From Paludibacteraceae bacterium (GTDB taxonomy: Bacteria; Bacteroidota; Bacteroidia; Bacteroidales; Paludibacteraceae): a DNA stretch of 9,094 nucleotides. Shown piece by piece: positions 1 through 5,901 of this stretch. Position 1 is the stretch's first letter, and each line of letters begins with the position of its first letter. The translations under genes were made by a program, and so were the position numbers. The notes under the pieces are model-generated. The model was not told the DNA's origin and made no database searches. It was given only the letters and a program-made list of their open reading frames with translations. The stretch is taken from assembly GCA_017646225.1 (NCBI GenBank), contig JAGCMZ010000141.1, forward strand, positions 1 through 9,094, in the 5' to 3' direction.

Positions 1-371
1 AACAAAGCGAGGGCACCTTGGTCAACTACTTGGTACGCAACGAAAAACAAAACAAATCGTACGCTTATACCACCGAAAAGCCCAACTCCAAACGCGCCGA
101 ACTGAACTACAAGGTAATTGGCAAATCGGACCGATATACCTTGCTAGAGGTAAATCTGATTACGGGCAGACACCACCAAATACGATGCCAATTGGCAGCC
201 ATGGGTTGCCCCATTAAAGGCGACCTAAAATACGGTTTTGATCGCTCCAACCCCGACGGCAGCATCAGCCTACATGCTCGCAGCGTAGAGTTTACTCACC
301 CCGTATCCAAGGAAATCATCCACGTAGAAGCCCCCACCCCACAAGACACACTGTGGAAAGCATTGCAATAA
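1..371 (+). CDS. RluA-family RNA pseudouridine synthase, C-terminal part (5' end outside window)
   Basis: The reading frame is open from the left edge (first full codon at base 3), so the start and the N-terminal half lie outside the window. That missing part should hold the catalytic Asp of the HRLD motif. The visible 122 residues hold the C-terminal part of the RluA/RluD catalytic fold: an EGTLVNYLV segment, then LLEVNLITGRHHQIRCQLA, the family's conserved T-G-R-x-H-Q-I-R block, followed by the usual P-I-x-G-D-x-x-Y-G stretch. Enzymes of this family isomerise uridine to pseudouridine in rRNA or tRNA in the cytoplasm. The target base cannot be told from this fragment. The gene ends in TAA and runs into a strong terminator shared with the convergent gene. 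The TTG at base 18 is an internal Leu codon, not a start. Family assignment is firm; subfamily (RluA, RluC, RluD or a Bacteroidota-specific type) is open. Confidence 0.9.
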   Translation, partial: QSEGTLVNYLVRNEKQNKSYAYTTEKPNSKRAELNYKVIGKSDRYTLLEVNLITGRHHQIRCQLAAMGCPIKGDLKYGFDRSNPDGSISLHARSVEFTHPVSKEIIHVEAPTPQDTLWKALQ

Positions 372-387
372 TCTTCATATACTAACC

Positions 388-429
388 AAATAAAATCGGT
401 TGGCTCGCATGAGTCAACCGATTTTATTT
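388..429. terminator. Bidirectional Rho-independent terminator between convergent genes
   Basis: A 19-bp stem (388-406 paired with 411-429, one G-T pair) closes a GCAT tetraloop. The outer part of the stem is A-rich on the left and T-rich on the right, so transcripts from either strand end in a U-rich tract after a G/C-containing hairpin. It lies 16 bases past the pseudouridine synthase stop and about 50 bases past the stop of the convergent SPFH gene, and can serve both. Confidence 0.88.
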
Positions 430-438
430 ATAGATTAT

Positions 439-463
439 GGTCCTTCGACTTTGCTCAGGGACC
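439..463. repeat. Small REP-like palindrome (CCTGAGC...GTCGAAGG type)
   Basis: The ends GGTCCTT (439-445) and AGGGACC (457-463) form a 7-bp stem with one G-T pair around an 11-base loop. On the minus strand it reads GGTCCCTGAGC, then AAA, then GTCGAAGGACC. This resembles the short CCCTGAGC...GTCGAAGGG palindromes scattered between genes in many bacterial genomes, Bacteroidota included. It sits just downstream of the SPFH gene stop and before the larger terminator. Only one clear copy is in the window, so its repeat status rests on resemblance. Confidence 0.5.
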
Positions 464-478
464 GATGACAACTCCTCA

Positions 479-1435
479 CTATTTGTTAAACAAATCCTTA
501 ATACTGCCTAGCGAGCTAAGCATCGAAGAGGCTTCGTAAGGCAAATAAACGGTTTTATTGTCTTTGCCCGATACCATTTCTTTTAGGCCGTCGATGTATT
601 TAATGGCCAATAAGTATTGTACAGGATCGGAACCCTTAGCGGCTACAGCAGCCGATACTTGGGCGATGGCTTTAGCTTCAGCCTCTGCTTGCAAAATTTG
701 CGCTTCGGCTTGACCTTGCGCTTTTAAAATACGGGCTTGTTTTTCGGCTTCGGCTGCATTGATTTCGGCCGCTTTTTCACCTTCCGATTTAAGAATAGCC
801 GATTGTTTCTCGCCCTCTGCTTTCAAAATCTCGGCACGACGGTCGCGTTCGGCTTGCATTTGTTTTTCCATGGCAAAACGAATGCTTTCTGGAGGCGTAA
901 TATCTTGTAATTCAACACGATTCACTTTTACACCCCATTTATTAGTAGCCTCGTCTAGCACATTGCGCAACTTAGAGTTGATGGTATCGCGCGATGTAAG
1001 GGTTTCGTCCAACTCCATTTCACCTACCACGTTACGCAAAGTAGTTTGGGTTAGTTTTTCAATAGCCATGGGCAAGTTTTTGATTTCGTACACCGACTTA
1101 ACGGGGTCTACAATTTGAAAATACAGCAAGGCATTGATTTCGGTCATAACGTTGTCTTTGGTAATAACGCTTTGCTTATCAAAATCGTACACTTGTTCGC
1201 GCAAATCGATGCGATTTACCATGCGCAAAGCCCCTGTATTCATGCGAGCGATGGTTTCTTTGGGACGCTCAACAATGGGCAAGATAATGTTAATACCTGC
1301 TTGCAACGTTCTGTGATAGCGTCCCAAGCGTTCTACAATCATGGTTTCTGATTGCGATACAATCTTAATACCATTGATTACATAAATAACGACCAATGCG
1401 GCCAATACTACTAAAATAATTGAAAATGCGCTCAT
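479..1435 (-). CDS. SPFH/band-7 membrane protein (stomatin/QmcA-like)
   Basis: This 318-residue protein has an N-terminal membrane anchor (residues about 3-21, IILVVLAALVVIYVI), then an SPFH/band-7 domain to about residue 195, with the family block starting SQSETMIVERLGRYHRTLQ. A long Ala/Glu/Lys/Gln-rich coiled coil follows (about 195-265), with AEGEKQ/SEGEKA-type repeats and a short conserved C-terminal region. Such proteins form large oligomeric membrane rings linked to protease control and membrane microdomains. The ATG at 1435 is chosen because it places the membrane helix at the very N-terminus; the frame stays open 22 codons further upstream, but that stretch is charged and not family-like. 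The neighbour just upstream encodes an NfeD-type partner, the standard two-gene pairing (as in E. coli ybbK-qmcA). Function at the molecular level is still loosely defined for this family. Confidence 0.93.
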   Translation of the reverse strand: MSAFSIILVVLAALVVIYVINGIKIVSQSETMIVERLGRYHRTLQAGINIILPIVERPKETIARMNTGALRMVNRIDLREQVYDFDKQSVITKDNVMTEINALLYFQIVDPVKSVYEIKNLPMAIEKLTQTTLRNVVGEMELDETLTSRDTINSKLRNVLDEATNKWGVKVNRVELQDITPPESIRFAMEKQMQAERDRRAEILKAEGEKQSAILKSEGEKAAEINAAEAEKQARILKAQGQAEAQILQAEAEAKAIAQVSAAVAAKGSDPVQYLLAIKYIDGLKEMVSGKDNKTVYLPYEASSMLSSLGSIKDLFNK

Positions 1436-1501
1436 ATTTTTTGTTGATTTGTTGATTATTCGTACTTCGTACTCATCAGTACGTTGTTGATGCGTTGGCA
1501 A

Positions 1502-1936
1502 CTATTGACGAACGACGGTTAACACAAGGCTATCTTGTTTGATAACGGTAACATTGGTACCAACAGGAATGACCTCGTCTGTTTCGATAACGGCTTTCCA
1601 ATCGTCGCCATTAACGGCCACCCTACCTGTATGCTGGGCTGGATTGATTTCTTCGGTTACCACTCCTTGCATACCCACAAGCGCTTCGGCATTCATGGGT
1701 ACGTATTGTTGCTTTTTGGTGATGTACTTTAAGGCCAATGGGCGAATAATGAAAAATGCCAACAACGATCCGGCAGCAAACGCCATCATTTGCCAATTAA
1801 AAGAATAACCAAAGTAGGCCAAAGCGGCACCTGCAAGTGTTCCGAAAGCAAAACAAACAATTCCAAAACCCGTGGTTACTATTTCTACAATAACCAATAC
1901 AGCGGCAAAAAGAAGCCAATAGTGATAAAGTTCCAT
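1502..1936 (-). CDS. nfeD: NfeD-family membrane protein with C-terminal OB-fold domain
   Basis: The 144-residue protein matches the short NfeD type (about 140-150 aa, E. coli YbbK-like), which lacks the ClpP-like serine protease domain of the long forms. It has about three hydrophobic helices (roughly residues 6-25, 28-45 and 48-67, ending at an IIRPLALKY turn), then a soluble segment from about 80 containing the typical G-x-x-G-V-V-T-E and G-R-V-x-V-N-G-D-x-W beta-strand motifs of the OB fold. NfeD proteins pair with SPFH proteins in the membrane and are thought to modulate or scaffold them. The gene lies 66 bases upstream of the SPFH gene on the same strand, with no terminator between them, so they very likely form an operon. 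The start at 1936 gives the expected length and puts the first helix at the N-terminus. Confidence 0.92.
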   Translation of the reverse strand: MELYHYWLLFAAVLVIVEIVTTGFGIVCFAFGTLAGAALAYFGYSFNWQMMAFAAGSLLAFFIIRPLALKYITKKQQYVPMNAEALVGMQGVVTEEINPAQHTGRVAVNGDDWKAVIETDEVIPVGTNVTVIKQDSLVLTVVRQ

Positions 1937-1986
1937 ATACTTTTTGTTGTTGATTTGTTGAAAGTTTGTGCAAGGTGAATGCAGAA

Positions 1987-2019
1987 CAAATTTATTTGTT
2001 ATGCTGAACCGAAGCCAAA
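1987..2019 (-). promoter_or_regulatory. Candidate Bacteroidota promoter for nfeD-SPFH operon
   Basis: On the minus strand TTTG (2019-2016) is followed after 21 bases by TAAATTTG (1994-1987), an exact match to the -33 TTTG / -7 TAnnTTTG pattern of Bacteroidota housekeeping promoters with acceptable spacing. Transcription would begin near 1980 and leave a leader of roughly 45 bases before the nfeD ATG. This is a pattern match only; A/T-rich DNA can produce it by chance. Confidence 0.5.
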
Positions 2020-2105
2020 CTTCATGAGGGCTATGCCCGAATATACGTTGATTCGCTTAACAAATATACTAAATAATTCGCTCTGAGTGCATTTTAACGA
2101 ATATT

Positions 2106-2137
2106 TTTGCATTTATTGACAATCTTTTGTATTTTTG
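2106..2137 (+). promoter_or_regulatory. Candidate Bacteroidota promoter for pulA
   Basis: TTTG (2106-2109) is followed after 20 bases by TATTTTTG (2130-2137), matching the Bacteroidota -33/-7 consensus at its normal spacing. Initiation would be near 2144, giving a leader of about 85 bases before the pulA ATG. No Shine-Dalgarno sequence precedes the ATG; the leader is A-rich (AAATAAAACC), as is usual in this phylum. Confidence 0.55.
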
Positions 2138-2141
2138 TCAA
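2116..2141. promoter_or_regulatory. Perfect 7-bp inverted repeat over the pulA promoter, possible operator
   Basis: TTGACAA (2116-2122) and TTGTCAA (2135-2141) are exact reverse complements separated by 12 bases, with half-site centres 19 bases apart, about two helical turns. The right arm covers the end of the -7 element and the left arm lies in the promoter spacer. This geometry suits a dimeric repressor site. No regulator gene is in the window, and the low-complexity A/T context makes chance possible. Confidence 0.35.
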
Positions 2142-2229
2142 GTATATGTTAAGATTATCGCCTATGAAGAAATCATACTCACAATAAACCTTATACTATT
2201 GTATATCAACCATATTATCAAATAAAACC

Positions 2230-4236
2230 ATGAAATTTAAACAACTAGTAGTACTCACATTCACCCTGATTACCATTATGACAGCGTGCAGTAAATCACC
2301 TCAAAAATACAATTCTTACAACGAGTATCCTGAATACAAAGGTACCGACTTAGAATACGTTTATTCACCAAAACAAACCACCTTTAAACTTTGGTCGCCA
2401 GAAGCCGATAGCGTTCAAGTACACCTTTACAACGAAGGTTTGGGTGGCACACGCCTTAACACCAAAATGATGGAATACGTAGGCGAAGGCGTATGGGAAA
2501 CCACCTTTAACGAAGACTTAAAAGGAAAATTCTATACGTTCCAAGTTTTTCACGAAGGACAATGGTTGGCAGAGAGCGTAGGCGCATACGCCAAAGCTGT
2601 AGGGGTTAATGCCGTGCGCGGTGCCATTATCGATATGGCCGATACCAACCCCGAAGGATGGGAAAACGACGTAAAACCCGCTCAAAAGAACTTTACCGAC
2701 ATTATTTTGTACGAAGTACATGTACGCGACTTTTCGGTATCGCCCAACTCGGGCATGAAAAACAAAGGTAAATTCTTGGCATTTACCGAAGAAGGCACCA
2801 AAAACAGCCACGGTCAATCTACGGGTATTGACCACTTAAAAGAATTGGGTGTTACCCACGTGCACCTATTGCCTGCTTTTGATTACAACTCGATAGACGA
2901 AACCAAACTAGACGAGAACAAATACAACTGGGGGTACGACCCAGCTAGCTTTAACGCTCCCGAAGGTAGCTACTCTACCAACCCATACGACCCCATTTGC
3001 CGTATCAAAGAGTTTAAACAAATGGTGCAAGCCTTGCACAAAAACGGCATTCGCGTTATTATGGACGTAGTGTACAACCACACTTCTAAATGGGAAGAAC
3101 ACGCATTTACCCGTACGGTTCCTGGTTACTACTATCGTCAAAATGCAGACGGTAGCTACTCTAACGCATCGGGTTGTGGCAACGAAACGGCTTCTGAACG
3201 TGCCATGGTACGTCGTTATATCATCGAATCGCTACAATATTGGGCAAAAGAATACCACATTGACGGTTTCCGTTTTGACCTAATGGCTATTCACGACATT
3301 ACTACCATGAACGAAATTCGCAAAGCGTTGAACGAGATAGACCCAACTTTGTTTATTTACGGCGAAGGTTGGACCGCTGCCGATTCTCCGCTTCCATACG
3401 AAGAACGTGCTGTAAAACAACACGTTAACCGCATGCCTGGCATTGCCGTATTTAGCGACGACTTGCGCGACGGTTTGCGCGGTGGTTGGGCAGACGCCAA
3501 AGTGCCTGGCTTTGCTTGCGGTACACAAGGCTTTGACGAAACCATTAAATTTGGCGCTGTAGCTGCTACCCAACACGACAGCATCCACTATGGATTGGTA
3601 AATTACTCGAACAATCCATACGCTGCAGAACCATCGCAAGTAATTAACTACGTATCGTGTCACGACGATATGTGTTTGAACGATAAGATTGCTTACTCGG
3701 CTCCTTACGGAAGTTCTCCACAAGAAATGCGTCGCTACAACCGTTTGGCACAAAGCGTTATTTTCTTATCGCAAGGGGTTCCTTTCATCTATGCTGGCGA
3801 AGAAATTATGCGTAACAAACAAGGCGTTCACAACACCTATCAATCGCCCGACAGCATTAACCAAATTAACTGGGACTTCAAATACAAAGAAGAACCCATG
3901 TTTAACTATTACAAAGGTTTGATTGCCTTGCGCAACGCACACCCTGCCTTTAGAATGCCAACTACCGAGATGTTGCAACAAAACTTGCATTTCTTGTACA
4001 CCGGTCAAGCTTGCGTAGTAGCATACACCATCGAGAACAACGCTAACGGCGATAGCTGGAACCGCATCTTGGTGGTACACAACGGTAATCGTCACCCCAT
4101 TAACTTGGATATTCCACAAGACAACTGGACTGTGGCTTGCAACGGCGAAGAAGTACGTTTAAACGGCATATTTAACTGGAACAAAAATTACTTGCCCGTA
4201 CCCGCATCGTCTACCATGGTGCTTTATAAAAAGTAA
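2230..4236 (+). CDS. pulA: Type I pullulanase, lipoprotein (GH13)
   Basis: Pullulanase hydrolyses alpha-1,6 branch links in pullulan, starch or glycogen fragments. The 668-residue protein starts with a lipoprotein signal: a hydrophobic stretch at 5-17 and lipobox MTAC with Cys20. The residues after the Cys (SKSPQ) lack the acidic Bacteroidota surface-export signal, so a periplasm-facing location is inferred. A CBM48-like beta domain follows (about 45-130), then the GH13 barrel. The type I pullulanase signature YNWGYDP is at 232-238. Region I is DVVYNH (279-284), region II GFRFD with nucleophile Asp350, region III YGEGW with acid/base Glu379, and region IV YVSCHDD with His478-Asp479. A C-terminal beta domain ends the protein. 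All catalytic residues are present. The start fits because it gives an intact signal peptide. No sus-type transporter genes are next to it, so it is not in a visible polysaccharide locus. Confidence 0.95.
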   Translation: MKFKQLVVLTFTLITIMTACSKSPQKYNSYNEYPEYKGTDLEYVYSPKQTTFKLWSPEADSVQVHLYNEGLGGTRLNTKMMEYVGEGVWETTFNEDLKGKFYTFQVFHEGQWLAESVGAYAKAVGVNAVRGAIIDMADTNPEGWENDVKPAQKNFTDIILYEVHVRDFSVSPNSGMKNKGKFLAFTEEGTKNSHGQSTGIDHLKELGVTHVHLLPAFDYNSIDETKLDENKYNWGYDPASFNAPEGSYSTNPYDPICRIKEFKQMVQALHKNGIRVIMDVVYNHTSKWEEHAFTRTVPGYYYRQNADGSYSNASGCGNETASERAMVRRYIIESLQYWAKEYHIDGFRFDLMAIHDITTMNEIRKALNEIDPTLFIYGEGWTAADSPLPYEERAVKQHVNRMPGIAVFSDDLRDGLRGGWADAKVPGFACGTQGFDETIKFGAVAATQHDSIHYGLVNYSNNPYAAEPSQVINYVSCHDDMCLNDKIAYSAPYGSSPQEMRRYNRLAQSVIFLSQGVPFIYAGEEIMRNKQGVHNTYQSPDSINQINWDFKYKEEPMFNYYKGLIALRNAHPAFRMPTTEMLQQNLHFLYTGQACVVAYTIENNANGDSWNRILVVHNGNRHPINLDIPQDNWTVACNGEEVRLNGIFNWNKNYLPVPASSTMVLYKK

Positions 4237-4278
4237 TTTTTACTCGCTTCGCTCGGACTAATCGACTAAACGACTCTT
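4237..4278 (+). repeat. Short tandem repeat leader (GACTAA units) before nif3
   Basis: The 42-base spacer between pulA and nif3 contains three near-identical 8-base units, GACTAATC, GACTAAAC and GACTCTTA, starting at 4256, preceded by a CTCGCTTCGCTCG tract (4243-4255). There is no convincing terminator hairpin or promoter here, which suggests that nif3 can be reached by read-through from pulA. The repeats directly precede the ATG. Confidence 0.5.
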
Positions 4279-5052
4279 ATGACGACACATCAACTTTGCG
4301 ACATATTAAACGAGTTTGCCCCACTATCGTTACAAGATAGTTGGGACAATTCGGGATTGCAAATTGATAACAATAATGCCGAAGTAACAGGCGTGCTTGT
4401 TTGCTTTGACATCACCGAGAAAAGCTTGCAAGAAGCCATTGATAAACATTGCAACGTGATTGTTGCGCATCATCCATTGCTATTTCACGGATTGAAACAA
4501 ATTGGAAACGATGCCTATATTGAACGTTGTGTTCGCATGGCCATTGTACACAACATTGCCATTTATTGCAACCACACCCCACTCGACAAGGTACAAGATG
4601 GCATCAGTTGGAAATTGGGCGAAAAACTAGGCTTGCAAAACCTTACTTACCTGCAAACCGACGGTATCGCATCATACGGAACAATGGGTGAATTTAGCAC
4701 CCCACTTAGCGAGAAAGACTTTATCAACTTGCTAAAAAGCACCTTTGGTTTAACCTATGTACGCTGCTCCGAACCGCTTAACAAAGCAATCAGCAAGGTG
4801 GCACTATGCGGCGGAAGTGGTGCCTTTTTGATAGACGATGCCCTAAAAGCAGGAGCCGATGCCTTTGTATGTGGCGACATCAAGCACCACGAATTTTACA
4901 AAGCAGAACAAAAAATCCTCTTGGCCGACATTGGGCATTTTGAATCGGAAATTGCTACAAAAGAGATTTTTTTTAGCATACTTTCAAAAAAAATACCTAC
5001 CTTTGTCGTTCACTTGTCAGAAAATGACAAAAGTCCTATTTATTGTTTTTAA
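4279..5052 (+). CDS. Nif3-like dinuclear metal centre protein (YbgI/YqfO family), short form
   Basis: This 257-residue cytoplasmic protein belongs to the Nif3 family, which forms toroidal hexamers with two metal ions per subunit. All likely ligands can be placed by comparison with E. coli YbgI: His64-His65 in AHHPLLF, Asp103 in NHTPLD, and His220 and Glu224 in GHFESE. The C-terminus SPIYCF matches the family ending. It is often labelled GTP cyclohydrolase 1 type 2 homologue, but the true substrate is unsettled. The length equals the short E. coli-type form; it lacks the roughly 100-residue PII/CutA-like insert usual in Bacteroidota and Bacillus members, passing directly from LGLQNL to the YGTMGEF strand. 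The gene starts 42 bases after pulA and ends 12 bases before the zinc-ribbon gene, its frequent genomic partner. Confidence 0.93.
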   Translation: MTTHQLCDILNEFAPLSLQDSWDNSGLQIDNNNAEVTGVLVCFDITEKSLQEAIDKHCNVIVAHHPLLFHGLKQIGNDAYIERCVRMAIVHNIAIYCNHTPLDKVQDGISWKLGEKLGLQNLTYLQTDGIASYGTMGEFSTPLSEKDFINLLKSTFGLTYVRCSEPLNKAISKVALCGGSGAFLIDDALKAGADAFVCGDIKHHEFYKAEQKILLADIGHFESEIATKEIFFSILSKKIPTFVVHLSENDKSPIYCF

Positions 5053-5064
5053 AACTTACTCTAT

Positions 5065-5826
5065 ATGGCAGAAAAGAAAGTAGAAACTACTGAGATTTCG
5101 GTAGAAGAAAGACTAAAAGCACTTTACAAATTGCAAACCATTATGTCTGAAATAGACAAGTATACCATTTTGCGTGGTGAGCTTCCTGGCGAAGTACAAG
5201 ACTTGGAAGACGAAATTGTAGGTTTGCAAACCCGTATGCAAAACTACGAAACTGAAATCGCAGATTTGAAGAAAAACATCGTAGCTTACAACGAAGTAAT
5301 TGCTACCTCTACTGCTAACCGCGCTCGTTACCAAGAACAATTGAACAACGTACGCAACAACCACGAATTTGACCACCTTACTAAAGAGGTAGAATTCGAA
5401 TCGCTAGAAATTGAAGCGAAAGAAAAGAAAATTCGTGAATGCAACATTGCTATTGAACGCAAAAAAGAAGAGCAAGAAAAAACAGCTGCTATCATCGAAG
5501 AAAAAAATAGCATTCTAGCTGAAAAGAAAGAAGAATTGGACAGCATCATTGTTGAAACCAAACAAGAAGTGGAACGTCTTCGCGAAGAAGCTAAAACTGT
5601 AGAAACCTTGATTGAACCTCGTTTGTTGCAAGCTTTCAAACGCATTCGTAAAAATGCACGCAACGGTTTGGCTGTTGTTTACATTGAACGTGATGCTTGC
5701 GGTGGTTGCTTCAACAAAATCCCTGCTCAACGTCAATTGGATATCCGTTTGCGCAAAAAAATCATCGTTTGCGAACACTGCGGACGTATCTTGGTTGACC
5801 CTGAATTGGCAGGCGTTGCAGAATAA
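5065..5826 (+). CDS. Coiled-coil protein with C-terminal C4 zinc ribbon (DUF164/CT398-like family)
   Basis: The 253-residue protein consists mainly of a long charged helical coiled coil (about 15-195, rich in Glu, Lys, Ile and Leu). The C-terminal zinc ribbon has four Cys at 212, 215, 236 and 239 (CGGC and CEHC), preceded by an RNGLAVVYIERDACGGC block and followed by GRILVDPELA. The overall plan matches the family of putative nucleic-acid-binding zinc-ribbon proteins (CT398/HP0958-like). Members have been tied to varied roles such as secretion or flagellar regulation in other phyla, so no function is assigned here. Codon use is more uniform than in the neighbours, hinting at good expression. 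It lies 12 bases downstream of nif3, a pairing seen in many bacteria, and is followed closely by a terminator. Confidence 0.9.
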   Translation: MAEKKVETTEISVEERLKALYKLQTIMSEIDKYTILRGELPGEVQDLEDEIVGLQTRMQNYETEIADLKKNIVAYNEVIATSTANRARYQEQLNNVRNNHEFDHLTKEVEFESLEIEAKEKKIRECNIAIERKKEEQEKTAAIIEEKNSILAEKKEELDSIIVETKQEVERLREEAKTVETLIEPRLLQAFKRIRKNARNGLAVVYIERDACGGCFNKIPAQRQLDIRLRKKIIVCEHCGRILVDPELAGVAE

Positions 5827-5846
5827 GCCATACGTATTACCTCATA

Positions 5847-5881
5847 AAAAAAGACCAAAGTTCATCGCTTTGGTCTTTTTT
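5847..5881. terminator. Bidirectional Rho-independent terminator between zinc-ribbon gene and lpxB
   Basis: A perfect 14-bp stem (5847-5860 with 5868-5881; core AGACCAAAG/CTTTGGTCT) closes a 7-base loop, with an A-run on the left and a T-run on the right. It starts 20 bases after the zinc-ribbon stop and about 20 bases after the lpxB stop on the other strand, so it can end both convergent transcripts. Confidence 0.92.
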
Positions 5882-5901
5882 ATTTTGATAAGGATAACCT
5901 T

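Noticed and set aside
680..850. Repeated Ala/Glu/Lys-rich segment in the SPFH gene considered as a DNA repeat
   Set aside because: The periodicity is at protein level (coiled coil typical of SPFH proteins) and the codons differ between units.
1436..1501. 22-codon N-terminal extension of the SPFH protein
   Set aside because: The stretch is charged and unlike the family, and the ATG at 1435 puts the membrane anchor at the N-terminus as expected. It also contains the repeat leader.
3280..3753. Long open frame antisense to pulA
   Set aside because: It is a shadow of the strongly conserved pullulanase catalytic region; its product resembles nothing and has no start context.
4998..5005. TACCTTTG, an exact match to the -7 consensus inside the 3' end of nif3, possible internal promoter for the zinc-ribbon gene
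   Set aside because: There is no TTTG at the right distance upstream (only TTTA at 22 bases), and the site is inside coding sequence, so chance is likely.
5328..5663. Open frame antisense to the coiled-coil region of the zinc-ribbon gene
   Set aside because: Its Ser/Phe-rich product is the expected reverse translation of Glu/Lys-rich coiled-coil codons.
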